From positions 3,162,001 through 3,226,000 of the forward strand of contig NZ_LT629749.1 of the NCBI RefSeq assembly GCF_900105065.1: a stretch of 64,000 nucleotides of DNA, read 5' to 3'. Of the stretch, positions 35,399-43,590 are shown in pieces (position 1 is the first letter of the stretch; each line of letters opens with the position of its first letter). A program made the position numbers and the translations under genes. The notes under the pieces were generated by a model. It saw only the letters and a program-made list of their open reading frames with translations, was not told the origin of the DNA and made no database searches. The DNA is from Friedmanniella luteola. Lineage in GTDB: Bacteria; Actinomycetota; Actinomycetes; Propionibacteriales; Propionibacteriaceae.

Positions 35399-37656
35399 CC
35401 CGCTGCCCCTGCCCGCAGCCGGGCCGCCGGGCGCGGCACGTCAGCCGCGCTCCGCGGCAGGGCCCCGATCCGGACGAGCGTCCCGACCAGCTCGTCCCGG
35501 CGCACCGGTTTCACCAGGTAGTCCGCGGCGCCCAGCGCCAGCCCCCGGGCCCGCTCGTCCAGGATGGACACCACGACCACGGGCACCCCGGCCGTCGCCG
35601 GGTCGGACCGGAGCTGCTCCAGGACCTCCCAGCCGTCCACCCCCGGCAGCTGGATGTCCAGGACGACGGCGCTGGGGACGAGCCGGCGGACCAGGTCGAG
35701 CGCCTCGCGGCCGTCGCGGGCCCGGACCAGCCGCACGCCTGGCCGGTCGAGGTAGACGGCCAGCAGGTCGAGCGAGGCCCGGTCGTCCTCGACCAGCAGC
35801 AGGGCCGACTCGCCGTCGCCGGCCGCCCCCGGAGCCGGGTCGCCCCCCACCGGGAGCGTGAAGCCGAAGATGCTGCCGACGCCGAGCTCGGAGTCCAGCC
35901 ACATCCGGCCGCCGAGCAGGGCGACGATGCGCCGGCAGAGCGTGAGCCCCAGACCGGTGCCCTCCTCGCGGACGCCGCGGTGGCCCTGCTGGAACGACTC
36001 GAAGATCCGCTCCCGGTCCTCGGCGCGGATGCCGGGACCGCTGTCGGTGACCCGCACCTCGAGGTCGTCGCCGACGTGCTCCACGTCCACCCGGACCCGC
36101 CCGCCGTCGCCGGTGAACTTCACCGCGTTGCTGAGCAGGTTCAGCAGGACCTGCTTGAACCGCAGCACGTCGGCCACCACCAGGTCGACGTCGTCGCCGA
36201 CGACCAGCTCCAGGGTGATGCCGTGCTGCCCGGCGCGCTCACGGACCATCGACAGCCCGTCCTCCAGCACGGTCCGGACGGCGAACGTCGACGGCTCCAG
36301 CTCCATCCGGCCGGCCTCGACCTTGGACAGGTCGAGGATCTCGTTGAGCAGCTCGAGCAGGTGCCGCCCCGAGGAGAGGATGTCGCGCAGGTACTCGTCC
36401 TGCCGCTCGTTCAGCTCCCCGAACAGCCGGTCCAGCAGGACCTCGGAGAAGCCGATCACCGCGTTCAGCGGGGTCCGCAGCTCGTGGGACATGCTGGCCA
36501 GGAAGTCCGACTTGTGCTGGCTGGCGACCTGCAGCTCGGCGGTCCGGCGCTCCAGCTCCCGGAACAGCTTCGCGTTGTAGACGGCGAGCGCCGACTGGCC
36601 CGCGAAGGTCTCGACGAACTCCAGCATCTCGGGGGTGAAGTCGCCGGGGATCCGGCGGCGCACCACCAGGGCGCCGAGGATCGCCCCGCCCCGCAGCATG
36701 GGCACGGCCACCATCGAGCGCCAGCCACCGTCGCGCAGCACCTCCAGGTGGGGGTCGGCCTCGACCGCCGCGAGGTCGGGGACCGCGATCGGCCGGCCCT
36801 CCCGGGCGGCGCGCCCGACGAGGGTGGAGTGCAGGCCGATGGAGGCCGAGCGCAGCCGTTCGAGCAGGGCGGGGTCGGTCGCGTGCGCGGCCCGGACGAC
36901 GAACTTCCCCTCCTCCTCGAGGTACTCCATGATCGAGCCGCCGTCGCAGCCCGAGAGCCGGACGGCGTTCGCGATCACCGTCGCCAGCACCTCGTCCAGG
37001 ACCAGGCTGGAGCTGACGGTCTGGCTCACCTCGCTGAGCGACTCCAGCTGCTGCACCCGCCGGCTCAGCTCGGCCTGTCGGCCCTCCAGGGCGCGCACGA
37101 GGTCGACGGTGCGCACCACCACGGCGGCCTGGGCGGCGAGCGCCTCCAGCAGCGCGATGGCCCGCTCGTCGAACGGGTCCACCTGGGTGCGGAAGAGGGA
37201 CAGGGTCCCCACCACCACGCCCTCCACCAGCATGGGTGCCGAGATGGAGGTCCGCAGCCCGCTGAGCTGCTGGACGTCGGGCCGGCCGTACTTCGGGTCG
37301 GACAGCACGTCGGGCACCTGCACGACCGTCCGGTCGAGCGTGGCCCGGCCCACCAGGTTGGCCCGGTCCCGGCGCAGCGGGTGCCGGGTGAGGTGCTCGA
37401 TGAACTCCGGTGTCAGCCCGACGGAGGCGGCCAGCACGAAGTGGTCGCCGTCGGCGAGGTAGACCTGGGCCGCGTCGGCCCGGCACAGCCGGCGGCCGCT
37501 GCTGACGATGGTGTCCAGGACGGCGTCGGGGTCGGCGGAGCGGCCCAGCGCGGTGAGGATCTCGTTGGTGGCGGTCAGCTGCTCGGCGGCGTCGGCGCGC
37601 TCGCGCAGCAGACGTCGAAGATCGTCGACGCCCGCGCCCGCGTCCGGGTCGGCCAT
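35395..37656 (-). CDS. Hybrid histidine kinase with two GAF domains and a C-terminal receiver
   Basis: A 753-residue cytoplasmic hybrid kinase. A short coiled coil leads into GAF1 (~40-190) and GAF2 (~215-365). HisKA follows with His391 (SDFLASMSHELRTPLNAVIGFSEVLL), then HATPase (NLLSNAVKFTGDGG, DSGPGI, GTGLGLTLCRRIVALLGG) and a receiver (~632-748) with Asp667 (AVVLDIQLPGVDG) and YLVKPVRRDEL. No membrane helix or signal peptide is present, so it senses cytoplasmic ligands, light or redox via GAF. No chromophore Cys is obvious. It is the first gene of a four-gene overlapping operon. ATG at 37656 follows GGGGGG. Confidence 0.93.
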   Translation of the reverse strand: MADPDAGAGVDDLRRLLRERADAAEQLTATNEILTALGRSADPDAVLDTIVSSGRRLCRADAAQVYLADGDHFVLAASVGLTPEFIEHLTRHPLRRDRANLVGRATLDRTVVQVPDVLSDPKYGRPDVQQLSGLRTSISAPMLVEGVVVGTLSLFRTQVDPFDERAIALLEALAAQAAVVVRTVDLVRALEGRQAELSRRVQQLESLSEVSQTVSSSLVLDEVLATVIANAVRLSGCDGGSIMEYLEEEGKFVVRAAHATDPALLERLRSASIGLHSTLVGRAAREGRPIAVPDLAAVEADPHLEVLRDGGWRSMVAVPMLRGGAILGALVVRRRIPGDFTPEMLEFVETFAGQSALAVYNAKLFRELERRTAELQVASQHKSDFLASMSHELRTPLNAVIGFSEVLLDRLFGELNERQDEYLRDILSSGRHLLELLNEILDLSKVEAGRMELEPSTFAVRTVLEDGLSMVRERAGQHGITLELVVGDDVDLVVADVLRFKQVLLNLLSNAVKFTGDGGRVRVDVEHVGDDLEVRVTDSGPGIRAEDRERIFESFQQGHRGVREEGTGLGLTLCRRIVALLGGRMWLDSELGVGSIFGFTLPVGGDPAPGAAGDGESALLLVEDDRASLDLLAVYLDRPGVRLVRARDGREALDLVRRLVPSAVVLDIQLPGVDGWEVLEQLRSDPATAGVPVVVVSILDERARGLALGAADYLVKPVRRDELVGTLVRIGALPRSAADVPRPAARLRAGAAG

Positions 37657-37848
37657 GGCGGCACCCCCCGAGGTCACCGTTGCCCTGCTGGCTGCCAGTC
37701 TCGACCCGTGCGCGGTCGGGCGCAACGGTCAGGACGGCCCGTGCGGCGGGGCCCGCGGACGCCGCAGGGCCGCCGGCACCGGTGGTGTCGACGGCCCTGC
37801 GGTGGGTGCCTCCCGGTCTCCCCCGACGGGACCCGGACCGGCACCGGG

Positions 37849-38469
37849 TCAGCTGTTCTGGGCCTCCCAGGTGAGTCCGGCGGCGGCGGTGCCGCCCTGC
37901 GTGGTGTCCGGCGCACCAGCCTTGACCGTGTAGGTGATCTGGTAGGTGCGGGACTCCTCGGCCTTGCCGCCGGCCGTCGCCCACTCGCCGACCCCGGTGG
38001 CGTAGCCCGTCGCGGTCCGCCCGAAGGTGTCGAGCGTGCCGGTGTAGACGTCGGCGCCGGAGGCGAGCGGGGTGTAGCCGGTGCAGGAGCCGAAGCTGCC
38101 GCCGGTGCCCTGGCTGACCTTCAGGTCGATGTTCGCGGCCAGGTCCTTGGTCGTGGTGGCGTTCGTGGCGTACAGCCTCACCTTCGAGGCCAGGCTGCCC
38201 TTCGAGGTGACGACGACGCACTGGGTGCCGGTCGACCCGGGCTTGAGGTTGGTGGCGGTGAAGGCGGCGGTGTTGTTGTCGTCGTCAGCGAGGACGACGG
38301 TGCCGGTGGCCCAGTTGCTGGTCGGGTTCACCGTGGTGGCGGAGTAGGCGGAGTAGGAGGCCTGCGAGACGACCAGGCCCGAGACCGCGATCGCGGCGGG
38401 CACGGCCAGCAGGGTGGCGATCCTGGCGGCCCGGTGCGACGGGCGGGCGGTCTTGGCGGTGGCGGTCAT
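37849..38469 (-). CDS. Secreted TasA/SipW-type signal peptide protein
   Basis: A 206-residue exported protein. The N-terminus (RIATLLAVPAAIAVSGLVVSQASYSAYSATTVNPTSNWATGTV) has the SipW-dependent style of TasA/CalY proteins, in which the mature chain begins with a Ser/Ala-rich strand followed by a GTV...L pattern. The rest is a predicted beta-sandwich rich in Thr, Gly and Asn (NLKPGSTGTQCVVVTSKGSLASKVRLYA). It has two widely spaced cysteines (CVVV, GSCTGY) that could form a disulfide. No SipW signal peptidase is adjacent. A surface-fibre or matrix role is inferred. ATG follows GAGGAGC. Confidence 0.75.
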   Translation of the reverse strand: MTATAKTARPSHRAARIATLLAVPAAIAVSGLVVSQASYSAYSATTVNPTSNWATGTVVLADDDNNTAAFTATNLKPGSTGTQCVVVTSKGSLASKVRLYATNATTTKDLAANIDLKVSQGTGGSFGSCTGYTPLASGADVYTGTLDTFGRTATGYATGVGEWATAGGKAEESRTYQITYTVKAGAPDTTQGGTAAAGLTWEAQNS

Positions 38470-38763
38470 GGCGGGCTCCTCGGGGCGGGTCGGGCGGGTG
38501 TCGAGCTGCCCCCCGGCCGGCTCCCCGGCCCGTGTCCCGGGCCGGTGAGAAGAACTCTGGCCCGCCGACCTCCACCCGGGCTCAGGCTCCGAGGGCACCT
38601 CCGCTCAGCACTTCCCCAGCACGGGAGCACGCTCCGCACCGCCTCAGGAGAACCTCAGCGGCGGCCGCAGATCGCCCTCGCGGTGGAGGTCGGCCCGGGT
38701 CCGCTCCCGGTCGTCTCGTGGTGAGCTCGGTGTCGTGCTCGACCCCGAGGCCACCAGGAGCGC
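38470..38763. other. Intergenic leader with a GC hairpin upstream of the TasA-like gene
   Basis: No gene is supported in these 294 bp. A perfect 7-bp hairpin, CCGGCCC (38525-38531) with GGGCCGG (38539-38545), lies about 55 bp upstream of the TasA-like start and could be part of its 5' leader. I recognise no riboswitch class. Separately, a CTCAGGCTC-like segment near 38581 resembles half of the palindromic element at 23540. Confidence 0.4.
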
Positions 38764-39114
38764 TCAACCGGCGGGCCGGGACCGACCGTGGTCGAGGTGG
38801 TCGAGGCCGACCTGGACCCAGAAGGCGAGCTGCGCGTCGTCGGCGAGGCCGTCGCGGCCGACCCTGACCCAGCCCGGTCCCATCGGCCGGTCGGCTCCCA
38901 TCACCGCGGGCTCGGCCCCGACGACGTCGAGCAGCTCGGCGTGGCGCGCGGGGTCGGTGCGGACGAGGAGGTCGCCGTCGCGGCCGGCCGCGACGACCAT
39001 GCTGCCGGCCACCATGAACGACAGGCCGCCGAACATCGACACCTCCCGCACCGGGCGGTCGGCAGGCAGGGCGGCCCGCACCCGGTCGGCCAGGGCTTCG
39101 CGTGCTGCGGTCAT
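38764..39114 (-). CDS. TfoX N-terminal domain protein
   Basis: A 116-residue protein consisting of a single TfoX_N domain: VREVSMFGGLSFMVAGSMVVAAGRDGDLLVRTDP is the characteristic FGG/strand region. The C-terminal half (MGPGWVRVGRDGLADDAQLAFWVQVGLDHLD) completes the fold. Stand-alone TfoX_N proteins are common in actinobacteria and are not linked to competence. Their function is unknown. ATG at 39114 follows GGAGGAG. Confidence 0.88.
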   Translation of the reverse strand: MTAAREALADRVRAALPADRPVREVSMFGGLSFMVAGSMVVAAGRDGDLLVRTDPARHAELLDVVGAEPAVMGADRPMGPGWVRVGRDGLADDAQLAFWVQVGLDHLDHGRSRPAG

Positions 39115-39274
39115 CTCGGGCTCCTCCGCCGGGCTGTCGGGGTCGCGGCCCGCCCGCGCCGCGGGGACGCGGCGGGCCGGGCCCCAGTACACCGCAGCAC
39201 GCGGGGGCGGGACCAGGCCGGCGACGACCGGCGCACCCCTGGCCGGCCGGGCCCCGGACCGCGATGCTGGTGCC

Positions 39275-40135
39275 GTGACCGACCTCGACGCCGCCCGCAC
39301 CTTCGTCCACAGCCACGCCCGGCTGGTCGACCGCCGTCGCTTCCAGCACCTGGTGGACGGCGCGCCCGCCGAGCTGGTGCTGACCGCGCTGGCCGCCTAC
39401 CGCAACCCCGACGGCGGGATCGGCGGCCTCGACCCGGACACCCGCTCCCCCACCAGCCAGCCGATCCCCGTCCGCTACGCCCTCGAGGTGCTGGCCCTGC
39501 TCCCGGACTCGGCGCCGCGCCGGGAGCTGGCGCTCGGCACGCTGGACTGGCTGGCCACGGTGACCGGCGACGACGGCGGCGTGCCGTTCCTGCTGACCAC
39601 CGCGGCGGGCCAGCCGGCCGCGGCGTGGATGCAGCCCTCGTCGGAGTCCTCGCTGCTGGCCACCGTCCAGGTCGCGGCCGCCGCGCTGCGCCTCCGGCTG
39701 GAGCACCCCTGGCTCGACGGCGCCCAGGAGTTCTGCTGGGCCCGCGTCCGCGGGGCGACCCCCGACCGGGACGCCTACGCGTTCAAGTACGCCGTCGACT
39801 TCCTCGACGCGACCCCCGACCGCGGGCGCGCCGAGGAGGTGCTCGACGCCTTCCGCGCGCTGGTGCCCGCCGACGGTCGGGTCGTCGTCGGCGGCGGCGT
39901 CGAGGGTGAGGACCTCGAGCCCCTGACGGTGGCGCCGTGGCCGGACCACGCGGGCGCCCGGCTCTACGACACCAAGACCCTCGACGCCGCCCTCGACGCC
40001 CTGGAGTCCGGGCAGGCCGCCGACGGCGGGTGGGACTTCAGCTGGGACCACTGGAACCCCGCCGTCGTCTGGGAGACCCGGGGGGCGGTGACCCTCGAGG
40101 CGCTGCAGACCCTGCGCGCCTACGGACGGCTCTGA
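39275..40135 (+). CDS. Alpha/alpha-toroid (prenyltransferase/terpene-cyclase-like) protein
   Basis: A 286-residue soluble protein with repeats typical of alpha/alpha toroids: PDGGIGGLDPDTRSPTSQP, GDDGGVPFLL, and the C-terminal AADGGWDFSWDHWNPAVVWETRGAVTLEALQTL. These QW-like Gly-Gly-Trp/Phe turns resemble squalene cyclase and protein prenyltransferase beta subunits. No DxDD or DCTAE catalytic motif is visible, so enzymatic activity is uncertain and the usual label would be hypothetical protein. GTG at 39275 gives the domain a natural start. It diverges from the TfoX gene. Confidence 0.78.
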   Translation: MTDLDAARTFVHSHARLVDRRRFQHLVDGAPAELVLTALAAYRNPDGGIGGLDPDTRSPTSQPIPVRYALEVLALLPDSAPRRELALGTLDWLATVTGDDGGVPFLLTTAAGQPAAAWMQPSSESSLLATVQVAAAALRLRLEHPWLDGAQEFCWARVRGATPDRDAYAFKYAVDFLDATPDRGRAEEVLDAFRALVPADGRVVVGGGVEGEDLEPLTVAPWPDHAGARLYDTKTLDAALDALESGQAADGGWDFSWDHWNPAVVWETRGAVTLEALQTLRAYGRL

Positions 40136-40225
40136 CAAGCGACTCGGCCGACGGCGAGGACCCCGGCACCGGGAGAGGCCCCTGCCCCGGCGCGTGACGC
40201 GCGGGCAGGCCGGCGGGGCCGGTCG

Positions 40226-41176
40226 TCAGCCCAGCGTGAGCGCGAGCAGGTCCTCCAGCCCGCGCCGGACGGCCTCGGGGGTGAGGTCGGGGCGGCGGTC
40301 GGCCATCCCGGCCAGGATGTGGGCGGGGTCGGGCAGGAACCCGAGGATGTCGCTGACCACCCAGAACCGGGCCGCGTCCGGGTCGGGGTCGAGGCGGCCG
40401 CCGTGCCGCCGGTACGCCGCCCGGAAGAGCTCGGCGTCGGCGGCCGTGTGCAGCATGGCGACGTCGCAGCACGCGTGGGCGACGTCGAGGTCGGCCGGCC
40501 CCCAGGAGGTCTCGGCCCAGTCGACCAGGCCACTGACGGCGTCGCCCTGCCACAGGGTGTTGCCGAGGTGGAAGTCCCGGTGCAGCAGCCCGGCCGGCGT
40601 CGCCGGGGCGCCGGCCGCCCAGACGTCGACGGCGCGCCGCCAGAGGGCGGGCCGCCGGGTCCAGCCAGGCACGGGCGGCACGAGCGGCGCGGGCGGCACG
40701 CGGGAGGAGGCGGGTGGTGGCCGGCGCTCCGGCGGCACGGCCTGCCGGTGGACGGCGGCGGCCAGACCGGCCCAGGCGTCGATCGCCGCCGGCCCGAGAC
40801 GGTCGAGCCGCACGTGGCCCGGGCGCCAGCTGAGGAGGTTCGCCGGCCCGCCGGCGTGCACCCCGGCCGGGTCGCTGCCGAGGAGCCGCGGCGCCGGGAG
40901 CCCCGTGCCGGCCAGCAGCCGGCAGCCGAGCGCCTCCCGCCGGACGTGCTCGCGCCCGACCGCGCCCCAGACCCGGGGGTCGGACCAGCGCAGGACCACG
41001 GGGTCGCCGACGGCGAGGTGCAGGACCCACTTGGTGGCCGTGATGCCCCCGGCGACGGCGTCGACGCGAACGACCCGGGACGGGGCCAGCGCCGCCGCCC
41101 AGGTCAGCGCGGACCCCGGCAGGCCGTGCGGACCCCGGTGCGGGGCAGGCCGGGTCAGAGCGGACCCGCCCACCAC
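40226..41176 (-). CDS. Aminoglycoside phosphotransferase (APH)-family kinase
   Basis: A 316-residue APH/choline-kinase-fold protein. The N-lobe includes ATKWVLHLAVGDPVVLRWSD (Arg rather than Lys at the nucleotide strand). The catalytic loop is LLHRDFHLGNTLW (HxDxxxxN) and the metal-binding segment GLVDWAETSWGPADLDVAHA. It transfers phosphate from ATP to a small molecule; this branch is usually not a resistance determinant. GTG at 41176 lies inside the end of the preceding short GNAT frame (22-bp overlap). Confidence 0.85.
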   Translation of the reverse strand: MVGGSALTRPAPHRGPHGLPGSALTWAAALAPSRVVRVDAVAGGITATKWVLHLAVGDPVVLRWSDPRVWGAVGREHVRREALGCRLLAGTGLPAPRLLGSDPAGVHAGGPANLLSWRPGHVRLDRLGPAAIDAWAGLAAAVHRQAVPPERRPPPASSRVPPAPLVPPVPGWTRRPALWRRAVDVWAAGAPATPAGLLHRDFHLGNTLWQGDAVSGLVDWAETSWGPADLDVAHACCDVAMLHTAADAELFRAAYRRHGGRLDPDPDAARFWVVSDILGFLPDPAHILAGMADRRPDLTPEAVRRGLEDLLALTLG

Positions 41177-41349
41177 TCGGACGCGACCGTCAGGCCACTG
41201 CTGCGCAGGGCAGCACGCTCCGGCTCGTCGAGGTGCGCGGTCACCACCACCAGCTGGGCGGCGCCGCGGTCGGCGGCCCAGGCCCGCACGGCGTCGAGCA
41301 GCAGCAGCTGCTCGACGTCCGCGGCGGTGGCTCGTCGGGCGCTCAGCAC
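41155..41349 (-). CDS. Very short GNAT-like protein, probably internally deleted
   Basis: Only 64 residues. The first part (LSARRATAADVEQL) matches strand beta-1/helix alpha-1 of a GNAT acetyltransferase. Without an acetyl-CoA loop it continues directly into LLDAVRAWAADRGAAQLVVV and SGLTVASEWW, which look like the final helix and strands of the same fold. The central sheet and QxxGxG loop are missing, so it cannot acetylate as drawn. It is either an in-frame deletion remnant or an unrelated small protein. It overlaps the APH kinase start, so it may serve mainly for translational coupling. Confidence 0.5.
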   Translation of the reverse strand: MLSARRATAADVEQLLLLDAVRAWAADRGAAQLVVVTAHLDEPERAALRSSGLTVASEWWAGPL

Positions 41350-41426
41350 GCCGTCAGCCTCTCACCGTGCTCCGGCCGGATCCACGAGGCGGGTGGTGGC
41401 CGGGTCGCCGCCGTCGCGGCGGTGGT

Positions 41427-42245
41427 TCAGCCGGCGGCCGGCGGACCCGCCTGCTGGTCGACGACGACCCGGGCCACGTCGTGGACCCGGACGCCCTGCT
41501 GCTCGGCCAGCTCGGTCAACCGGGTGAAGGCCTGGTCGAGGGAGCAGCGCAGCTGCTCGGCCAGCGCGCCCTGGGCCTGCTTCACCAGGGCCCGCGACGT
41601 CAGGGCCTGCTGCAGCCGGGCGGCGCTGACGGCCGCCTCGGTGGGCCGGCGGGCGGCGAGCGCGTAGCCCGTGAAGGCGGCCAGCGTCTCCGCCGTCCGC
41701 ACGGTGTCGGGGCCGAAGGGGCCGTGGCCCTCGCTGTACACGTTGAGGGCGGCGCCCGTGAAGCGGCCTCCGGCGGGGATGCTGACCGACAGGGAGTGGG
41801 TCACGCCGGCCCCGGCGGCGGCGCGCCGGAAGCCCGGGTAGGGGCCGTCCGGCTCGTCCATCGTCAGCTGGACGGTGCTCCCGGACGCGGCGGCGTCCAG
41901 GCAGGGGCCGCTGCTGTCCGCGTACTGCCGGAGGTCGAGCTCGAGCGCCAGCGGACCGCTGGAGGCGGCCGTGCGGGCGCGGTCCTCGACCAGCAGCGTC
42001 ACCGACACCTGGGTGGCCTCGGGGAGCACGCGCCGGGCCACGCCCGTCATCTCCTCGAAGATCTGGTCCGCAGGCCGGTCCGCCAGGGCGACGTGGCTGA
42101 GCTCGGCGTAGGCCGTCGTCAGGTCCGGCGTGGTGGGGTCGTCGTCGTTCAGTGGTGGCTGCCTTCGCTGGCGCGCGAGCCCGAGGTCCTGACCGGGTCG
42201 CGCTGGTGGCCCCGCACCGGCGCTGACCACGCCAGGCACGAGCAC
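41427..42245 (-). CDS. GAF-ANTAR domain protein (putative RNA-binding antiterminator)
   Basis: Up to 272 residues. A GAF domain (~45-190: AYAELSHVALADRPADQIFEEMTGVARRVLPEATQVSVTLLVED, then SSGPCLDAA) is followed by a C-terminal ANTAR domain (RLQQALTSRALVKQAQGALAEQLRCSLDQAFTRLTELAEQQGVRVHDVARVVV). ANTAR proteins bind tandem hairpins in nascent RNA and prevent termination; GAF would sense a small ligand. The start is uncertain: GTG at 42245 gives a long poorly conserved N-terminus, and a non-ATG codon near residue 30 is possible. It diverges from the small LGG protein gene at 42589. Confidence 0.85.
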   Translation of the reverse strand: MLVPGVVSAGAGPPARPGQDLGLARQRRQPPLNDDDPTTPDLTTAYAELSHVALADRPADQIFEEMTGVARRVLPEATQVSVTLLVEDRARTAASSGPLALELDLRQYADSSGPCLDAAASGSTVQLTMDEPDGPYPGFRRAAAGAGVTHSLSVSIPAGGRFTGAALNVYSEGHGPFGPDTVRTAETLAAFTGYALAARRPTEAAVSAARLQQALTSRALVKQAQGALAEQLRCSLDQAFTRLTELAEQQGVRVHDVARVVVDQQAGPPAAG

Positions 42246-42588
42246 TGCAGAAGGTTCTCGCGAGCCAACCCCATGCCGAGGAACAGGTCCGTCGGTTGTT
42301 CTGCCATCCGGGAGGGCAGCAACAGTCCGCCCAGTCTAGCCGACGGCCCTGCCGCCGGTCCGGTCCGGAGCGTCCGCGCCACCCCGGCCCGGACCGGCCC
42401 GCCCGGGCGGGCCGCCGAGCACCGGTGTGCTGCTCCGGACGGTCGCGGGCTACCGTGGGGCGCGCACCAGGGGACTGTTCGTCGTGCCTTCCTCGAACGC
42501 AGCGTGCTCCGGACGAACCGCTCGACCGGTCCATGACGGCGCAGGTCACGATCGGGTCGTGCGCCGAGGTGAAGGGCAGGCAGGAACT
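42246..42588. other. Divergent intergenic region between GAF-ANTAR and small LGG gene
   Basis: No gene is supported in these 343 bp. A TACCGT hexamer near 42449-42454 could be the -10 of the rightward gene, which would give a leader of about 125 nt. Such a leader would be long enough to hold an ANTAR-type double hairpin, but I could not identify one with confidence. Confidence 0.35.
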
Positions 42589-42834
42589 GTGGCGGAGCGC
42601 TCCCAGGAGGAGGACCGAGCCGCGCTCGCCGCGGTCTACTCCCGCGCCGACCTGCGGCTCTCCGAGCTCTGGTTGGCCTACTTCGCGCTCGGCGGCAACG
42701 CCGGTCAGTACGAGGTCGAGGCCTACCTCACCGGGATGACGGAGCTGGGCGACCACGAGCACAACGTGCTGGCGCACGCGCTGAACGAGGAGCTGGACGA
42801 CCGCGGGTCGGCCGAGCGGGCGCCCTACCGCTAG
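42589..42834 (+). CDS. Small LGG-motif protein (ANTAR-associated, uncharacterised)
   Basis: An 81-residue protein with the core LSELWLAYFALGGNAGQYEVEAYL and NVLAHALNEELDD. The same core occurs in the 120-residue protein at 56013-56375 (LSQLWVEYLGLGG...LDAFL...DVLANAINEQLDD). Both are neighbours of GAF-ANTAR genes. I know no function for it. GTG at 42589 follows AGGA; the open frame extends further up but without an obvious start site. Its stop codon TAG overlaps the TAG of the convergent TetR gene on a shared CTAG. Confidence 0.72.
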   Translation: MAERSQEEDRAALAAVYSRADLRLSELWLAYFALGGNAGQYEVEAYLTGMTELGDHEHNVLAHALNEELDDRGSAERAPYR

Positions 42835-43571
42835 CCCGCCTCCGCCGGACCGGGGTCCCGCAGCCCGGCCAGGGCGCGGCCGAGCCACTCGCCCAGCACG
42901 GCCCGCTCGGCATCGCTCAGCCCGGGGAGGTCGGGCAGCACCGTCGCGAAGGCGACCGTGACGGCGCTCGTCGTCGCCTCCGGTACCGCGGGCGTGCCCA
43001 CCAGGAGGCGGCCGAGCACGGCGTCGAGCATGGCCCCGGGCAGCCCCGGGTCCCGGTCGGCCTCGGGGACCGCCAGCAGCGCGAGGACGGTGCCGTGCCC
43101 CGCGGCGTGGATCATCATCAGCGCCCGCTGCTCGTCGACGCGCAGCAGGCCGGCGCTCGCGAGCCGACGGACCCGGGCGCGGAGCACCTCGATGCCCGCG
43201 AGCGTCGCCGGCGACCGGGCCCCCCGTCCGCCCGCGCCGATGAGGGCGTACAGCTCGGGGTTCGCCAGACCGAACTCGACGTGGGTGCGCCACCCCGCGC
43301 GGAGGTCGGCCACCGGGTCCCCGCTGCCCGCCTCGGACGCCGCGGTCTTGGTGCTGACGTAGGCGGCCATCACGTGCTCGGCCACGGCGTCGACGAGCCC
43401 GTCCTTGTCGCCGAAGAGCCGGTAGATCGTCGGCGCCTGCACCCCCGCCGCCTGGGCGACGGCCCGCGTGGTCACCGCGTCCGCGCCGTCCTCGTCCAGC
43501 AGCTGCGCCGCCGCGGCGACGATCCGCGTCCGGACGTCCTCCCGGGGCCGGGCCCCCTCCACGTCCACCAC
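42831..43571 (-). CDS. TetR-family transcriptional regulator
   Basis: A 246-residue regulator. The helix-turn-helix (RTRIVAAAAQLLDEDGADAVTTRAVAQAAGVQAPTIYRLFGDKDGLVDAVAEHV) is typical of TetR. The ligand-binding helices follow (AGWRTHVEFGLANPELYALIGAGG), as in TetR_C proteins. It diverges from the NAD(P)-binding protein at 43672, with AGCGCT-centred repeats between them, so it very likely represses that gene and itself. GTG codons at 43571 and 43568 are both possible starts. Confidence 0.88.
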   Translation of the reverse strand: MVDVEGARPREDVRTRIVAAAAQLLDEDGADAVTTRAVAQAAGVQAPTIYRLFGDKDGLVDAVAEHVMAAYVSTKTAASEAGSGDPVADLRAGWRTHVEFGLANPELYALIGAGGRGARSPATLAGIEVLRARVRRLASAGLLRVDEQRALMMIHAAGHGTVLALLAVPEADRDPGLPGAMLDAVLGRLLVGTPAVPEATTSAVTVAFATVLPDLPGLSDAERAVLGEWLGRALAGLRDPGPAEAG

Positions 43572-43590
43572 GGACCAACGGTAACAGTTC

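Noticed and set aside
35980-38724. 914-codon plus-strand open frame over the hybrid kinase
   Set aside because: Rich in Gly, Arg, Gln and Val with no motif, and fully antisense to a well-supported kinase. Such frames are expected at this GC content.
40226-41176. APH-family kinase as an antibiotic-resistance gene
   Set aside because: The fold is broad and this branch lacks resistance-specific context, so only a generic kinase call is justified.
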